Source: Gavia stellata (Eukaryota > Chordata > Aves > Gaviiformes > Gaviidae). Taken from it: a stretch of 64,000 bases of DNA. Positions 58,223 through 64,000 of the stretch are shown here, piece after piece (the first letter of the stretch is position 1; the number at the start of each line of letters is the position of its first letter). A model generated the notes under the pieces. That model had not been told where the DNA came from. It searched no databases and saw only the letters and a program-made list of their open reading frames with translations. The stretch is taken from positions 1,736,001 to 1,800,000 of the forward strand of contig NC_082637.1 in the NCBI RefSeq assembly GCF_030936135.1. Direction: 5' to 3'. Position numbers and translations under genes: made by a program.

Positions 58223-61200
58223 CTGAAAATCGTGTTAAAAACCATGACAGAACTGTACCCAAGACATGGGCACCTTCCAGGCAGATCTTGACACTTTTCA
58301 CTTCCAGTAATTATTCCTATATAATAACTCCATCCTCGAAACTGGTGGATATGAAGTAATTCTTGAATTTAGATGACAAGAGTTGGCGTGGGAAGCCCCC
58401 AGTGATCACACACTGGTCAACTCACCCTGTCTGGCTAAATGAAGGCTGATTTGGAAGAATCATTTATTTTCGGCACTGTTGAGACACCGGGAGAAAGCCT
58501 TTAAGCCGTACGTATGGCCAAAGATGTGTAACTCAGGAACCAGGTCCTGCGCTGATGGTTTCTCTGTAGCTCTGAAGTGGGGTTTTTACCTGAAGGCAAA
58601 GGCGGGCTGGGGGTGCTCAGCACCCTGGGCAAGGCAGGGGGCAAGCCCTGGGGATCAGGGAACACAATTCTTTGGAACAAGTCTCCATGGCAGGAAGGAG
58701 AGGTGGTGCGGGGTTGGCGAGAAAGGCGCCTCGGCCAGTCCCTCCGCACGGTGAAGGGAGGCAGGTGCAGAGGGAAGAACGAGCTATGCTCATTATTTCA
58801 ACTGTGATTTCAAGTATAACAGCATCGCTTTTCTTTTTCACTGTACACCATCTGTCTTGATGTAATTGCCCCAAAGAAAGGGTTGGTATCTTTTTTTTAA
58901 AGTATTGATTATTTTAGCATCTACTATCTAGGAGCTGGCAAGTGATCTGCATCCTCTGAGTCAGCGTGCTGGCACCCCTATGAGTTCCTGCTCTCCCATC
59001 TTGCAGAAGAGCAGAAAAACTATCAAGCCAGGACAGCACTAACGAAGTCTGCAGCAGGTTTCAGAGGAGGATGCCTCCTCTCCGCTCCACCTCGGGCCGT
59101 GGAGGCCAGGCACATGGAGAAAGGCAGCTCCCGCCACTCGTTGCCTTTGAGAGAGATTTGCATCTCCGTATTTTGCATTTATGGCTGCAATAAAGAGCTC
59201 ACACAATGCTGGCACACTCGTGTGCACAAATTAGGTGTTTGCACAAGCTGATGCAGAGATTTCCATAAAGCCTTTGACTGTTATAAGATAGTTATAGAAA
59301 TCATGGATTTGCAGCCCAGTTTTAAATGGGAGAGCATTTTACTGGAGCAGAGAGAACGAAGAGCTGTTCGTCATGCAAACAAAGAGCCGTATGCAATAAT
59401 CTGGCGAACAGAAAACTTCAGGATTTATCTACAAACTAAATGAGCATTTGTTATCTAGAATGATAGATATCTGTTTACAGTGTAAGTAATTTCTCCCTCC
59501 TACTCCAGTGCAAACTCGGTGCCTGCAGAGCAGAATGATCCCTTTATTACTTTCCCCGAGTTTCTGTCTGGAAAGTGCTGGGGAGGAACTCATTAAACAG
59601 AGGACATTTGGAAACAAAGCCCAATAGGAGCAATCGCATTAGATAAATGAACGCTTATCTACCATTTAGCTTTCTGACATGCAATATATGTCTGCCTATA
59701 TTATTTCAGGCAGTAACTTTACGGATGTGACCATTACCCATAAATTTACCCAGACGAGAAAACTCTATTTGGTGTTTCTGATTCCAGCAGCCGTTGCTAA
59801 CGGGCTCGTGAACAGCCGCTCGCTTCTTCCATAGGCGCCCAACCCACGGGAGACAGCACTGAGAGGGGGGCTGGGGTCTCCCCTCGACCTCCACCACCTC
59901 CTGGGAGTGGGGGGTCCCCCTGGCCCCCCCTTAGAGACATCCGCCCCAGTGACACGTGGTCCCTCCTCCCTTGTACCTCAGGGCGAGGGGCTGCAGGAGG
60001 TCGGTAAGCAAAGCTGAGCTCTTCAGAGGTCAAGCCCGGTTTGTAAAATATCCATGCTGATGGAGCTGCGCTAAAAAGCTGCACGGAAGATCCCAGCTTT
60101 GGGAAAAATGTTGCCTTAGCAACTGATTGCCAGCCTGCTTTTGCAGAGGAGGCGGCTGCGGCTGTGTTTACACGCAGGTTAACTTCATTGCTGCCACAAA
60201 GACTGAACACAATTTACACGGAAATGATAGATACCCAGATATTTTCAACTTAACCATGCACAGACTGAAGATGACTACTCCCGACAGCCCAAAGGGATGG
60301 CTGCTCCGGAGATGGTGGCTGGTGGACGTGCTGCTGGTGCAGAGGCGTGGGGCAGCGGCTGCAAACGGCCAGACCTGCTGCTTCTCAAATGCAAAAAAGA
60401 AAATCTCAACCCACGCCTTGGCTTTCACTACATATTTGGGGAACCAGTGTTGCATTTCCCAGGACTTGCTTAAATCTCTTTCTGTATATTTTGTTGCAAT
60501 GGGGTTTTTTTTAATCTGAACCCTTACAGATTGGATCCTTGCTAATCTGATTCACATTTGCATCATGATTTAGTTAAACTATAGCATAAAATGTGCTGTT
60601 GGAAACACCTTTGTAAGCACAGGTAGTGAGACGCATCCCTTGACCACCTCAAGCAAAGACTGCTCAGGGACCCGTGGTCAGAGCTCAGAGCTGGATCGCC
60701 CGTAGCAGCGGCAACAAGGCTGAGTTTCACACCCAACACATGCAGGTTTCCTGCAAATCACAAACCAAAGAGCAGTGTTTCCAGAGGAAACCATGCTCTT
60801 GGCAGCGTCATTTCCTGCTAACACCGACACCAGTCACCCTCGTAAATCAGAGCTATACAAATATTAACTCAGGCATTTTTAGAGATGCACTGGCTACAGC
60901 ATCTTTGGGAGCAGCGGGGCCGGGTGGTTGCCTTTGCAGGGCTTGCAGGTGGGGCTGTCCCCTCTCGCCGTGCCGGTCCACTCCACACCCAACCTCACCG
61001 CTGCTCAAAAGCTGCATTTGAATTGCACGGGCAGAAGCGAGGACTGAGGCTGGCCGCGGGCTCGCGGTGGTCCCAGCAGTGTTCAGATGCTACTCAGCAA
61101 ATACTTAAGTTTACACCTAAGTTTAAGCAGACGTGCAGTCCCTGTGACCTGAGATGCTTAAGCTTACGGACAGGATCACTTAACATCTCCCGGCTGCGTT

Positions 61201-63680
61201 ATATGGTCACATCATTTTGATGTCCTGTTAGGAACACCCTCTTTAGATGTTCCTTGAAATGATTCACACCTTGAAATGCCATACAATCCAAAAAACTCCC
61301 ACTGCAAGTGAGGAATAGTGTTGAGAAAGGGGTTATTTATGCCCTCACCTGAGCCGTGGAGGATGAATTCAAACAGAGCAATAGCAAGACAATAAAACTG
61401 AGAACGCAGGTAATTTGTATCGTCAAAGCTTTTGACAATGAAAATTATACCTGACAGCATACAGGAGTAAAATTCATGCCCCAATATTTGACGGAACAAG
61501 TGTCTGTCTAAACAGAGCAAGTATGTAAAAAAAATTAAAATCCCAACTGCAGATGGGTGTGTTTCTGCCAGACTTGAAATTTGGTGGCAAAAAGACGTGC
61601 TAATAGTTCCAGCAGGCTTTTAAAAACCCAGTTCATAAATTACTGACACAAATGCTAGAGTTTCACTGAAATCTATGTGGCTTGTAGCCACTCAGATTCT
61701 CTGAAGAATCAAATCCCTCAAATATTTTGTAGGGAAAAAAGAAAAAAAAATTAAATCAGTGGAGGAATCACAGTTCTTTAAGACCAGCCCTGGTAGGAGG
61801 GTGATTAATGAAAGCGGGGTGGAGGAGAGGGTGCTGCAATGGTTGACTTTGCTTTCTTATGGCAATAAATCAGGTGCATTAAAAATGATGAATCCTGGTG
61901 GTTCTGTGATATGGTAAAAGCCACTTTAATAGTAAATTTGATAAAGATAGTCTGAGAAAAGTTTCAGAATGTCTCTCCCCATTTCTTAATTAAATTAACA
62001 GACTGTTCATTTAAAAAAACCCCTGTAATAATTTGCAAAATTAGTATCTCAATAGCTTTTTGTTTCTTTTAAAACCTTTGAGAAGATTTTAAATTCCCAA
62101 ACCTGAAACTGGCTGTTTCTGCCCAAGATATCACTGTTCCTTTCAACAAGTAGACAAACAGTTGCAAAAAGAACCAAGCGGTACAATGAACCTCAGGCAC
62201 ATGGCACACAGGCGGGGGCAGGCCAGCTTCACCCCCTCTGCCACCCCTCCGCCTCCTCATCCTCGCTGAGGGCTGCAGCATGGGGACGAGGGGAAGGGAC
62301 ACAGTTACACCCTGCCAAGAGTGACCCCAAACTGCCCCAGAGCAGGAATACACACGGGTTTTAGCCTGCGCTTCCAGGGATGCTGCTGTGTTATCCTGGA
62401 GAGATGTGTGCATCCTGGCCAGCTCAGTCGGTGCTCAGCTGCAAAATATTATTGAGGCTCTTGGAAAGCTGCCGGGCGCCCTCGGAGCCCTCCCGGCTGC
62501 AGCCCAGCTCACCTCCAGTGACATCACGCATGGGAGGCAGAAAAAAGGAAACAAAGCACCATAAATTATTCCAGCGGAGACCGAGCCAGGCAGGCGGCGG
62601 CTTTCTGCTGCCCCACGGCGCTGTCGGCTCCGGGCTGGCCCCTGGTAGCAGATGCTGAAGGGGTGGCACAGACTGGGGACCTGCCGTGGGTTCGGGTGCC
62701 CCTTCCCACTGCGGCTGCTTGACACCCGATGGGGACATTCAGGTCCACTCATGAAAATGGATAGATATATATTTTTAAAGCTCCTGGGGAAGCCAGGTGT
62801 TTCTCGTCATTTTGGGGGACACCCTGGGACTCAGGAGTATTACAGAGCAGTAGCACCAACCCAGCGCTGGTGTTTTTGCAATCAGCTGATACATTTACGT
62901 GGAATTTGTTGGCCCGAATTCCAAATAAACTGAGTTGTGCTCCTCAAATGACTTTAATTACTTCAAATTAAGAAGCCTTATCCCTTTTTATCATTAATAG
63001 AGAAGTTTTACCTCTGAAGGAATAGTTTCCTAAGTAAAATTCACTGTGCTCCCCTGGGGCTGGATATACAGTTGTGTGTGCAATTGTAGGCGACCAACTC
63101 ACTACCTCTGCTCGGAGGTGTGAAGCCGAGGTTTGCTTTCTGCTTCTTTATAGAAAAACGTAGTTCTTTTGAGGGGAAACACAAACTTTCCGTTTAACTT
63201 TTCATTAAAAGCGCTGAGGTCTGCATGCTGCCTTCCCGCAGTGGTGACCGACAAGCTCAAGGAACCATCGCCCACCTGGACAGTCCAGTCCAAATATTTT
63301 TATTTTTTGAGATTAAATGAAAAAAAATGACGCTAGTTCCCCAATGCCCCTTCCAATTCAATTATATTTGGCAGAAAAAGACAGACTTCAATAAATCCCA
63401 CTCCTGCAGGTTCAGTAAGAGCCCCCCAAGAAGAGGAGGGACGAGGTTAAGATGCCGCGGGGGATGCTGGCACCCTGGGCTCCAGTGCTGCTCCACTGTG
63501 CTTTGCAGAGGTGGGTGACAGAGAAAATAAATAAGTTCTGAAATTCATGACAAAATCGTGATTCAGAATCACATTCACTAGTTTAGGAGAAAGACACTAT
63601 TTTAAAATGATTGCGTATGTCAGATATGCTCATTTTTATCGTGATGCTGCTGGAGGAGTCTGACTTATGCTTATTGTTTC
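58223..63680. other. Intergenic sequence with a candidate regulatory block
   Basis: No gene recognised. At 59.13-59.70 kb there are several AGATAA/TTATCT motifs (59425, 59451, 59641, 59655) and an ATTTGCAT octamer (59156-59163) in low-CpG sequence, the look of a conserved enhancer. The rest is ordinary unique sequence. Confidence 0.4.
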
Positions 63681-63687
63681 TCTTACA

Positions 63688-63748
63688 CAGCACAGAGTTA
63701 CAGGATAATTGCAGTTGGAAGGGACTTCTGAACATCACCTGAAGTTTA
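63688..63748 (-). mobile_element. CR1 LINE 3'-end fragment, diverged
   Basis: CACAGAGTTACAGGATAATT followed by GTTGGAAGGGACTTCTGAAC and ATCACCTGAAG is the reverse complement of a CR1 3' end (consensus-like TCACAGAATCACAG, then GTTGGAAGGGACCTCTGGAG). Truncated to about 60 bases. Confidence 0.75.
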
Positions 63749-64000
63749 AGAACATGAATATATACTTTTTTTTCCCCTAGATAACAACTGTAAGTCTTAA
63801 AGTAATTGCTGCATGGCACAATGTCCAGAGCAGCATCTCCCTGCCGAGCTACCCCTGGCCAGGTCACAGCCCCGGGGATCCCCGCACCGGGTCCCCCACT
63901 GACTCCATGGCCCGAATCAGCAACACGTGTGCACACAAAGCTGTTCACATCCCTGCCATGGGGTTTTTGGAAGCAGTTATGGAATAATAGATGCTGGCTT

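Noticed and set aside
1-64000. CRISPR arrays, bacterial operons, riboswitches, phage or defence systems
   Set aside because: The window is spliced vertebrate DNA with CR1 elements. No repeat-spacer arrays or bacterial gene layout are present.
1-64000. tRNA, rRNA, snoRNA or microRNA genes
   Set aside because: None recognised by eye. The promoter hairpin at 43.2 kb is too GC-rich and perfect to call a microRNA precursor without small-RNA data.

Overview
The window is vertebrate nuclear DNA, most likely from a bird. The evidence is spliced genes with GT/AG junctions, several 5'-truncated CR1 LINE fragments with the sauropsid ATTCTATG-type 3' end, few other interspersed repeats, and compact introns. 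Two protein-coding genes can be read exon by exon. They lie tail to tail. CCDC68 (+ strand, about 1 to 11.9 kb) encodes a coiled-coil centriolar protein. RAB27B (- strand, about 43.3 down to 13.2 kb) encodes a Rab GTPase of secretory-granule and exosome docking. The same convergent CCDC68/RAB27B pair lies beside TCF4 on human 18q21 (recalled). In chicken, human 18q21 genes map largely to chromosome Z, so Z linkage is a reasonable inference, not something the sequence shows.

Layout. 1-27 is the end of a GC-rich first exon with a good splice donor. 28-4086 is CCDC68 intron 1. 4087-11685 holds nine further CCDC68 exons, ending at a TAA with a polyadenylation signal 165 bases beyond. About 11.9-13.24 kb is the short space between the two 3' ends. 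About 13.24-21.06 kb is read as one very long RAB27B 3' UTR. 21059-29819 holds the five RAB27B coding exons, giving a complete 218-residue protein. 29839 to about 43.3 kb is the large 5' intron. About 43.09-43.95 kb is a CpG island taken as the RAB27B promoter, and it contains a perfect 34-bp inverted repeat with a 3-base loop. 43.95-64 kb has no recognisable gene. It holds CR1 scraps, an ATTCT microsatellite, two unusually long unassigned open frames and stretches with the look of regulatory DNA.

The two products act in different processes: microtubule anchoring at subdistal appendages, and vesicle docking. Nothing here suggests a shared pathway; their pairing is positional. The points most worth checking are an in-frame upstream start in CCDC68 exon 1, a block of about 28 residues present in mammalian CCDC68 but not found here, a NAGNAG tandem acceptor, the promoter hairpin, and the about 7.8 kb RAB27B 3' UTR with a UG repeat.
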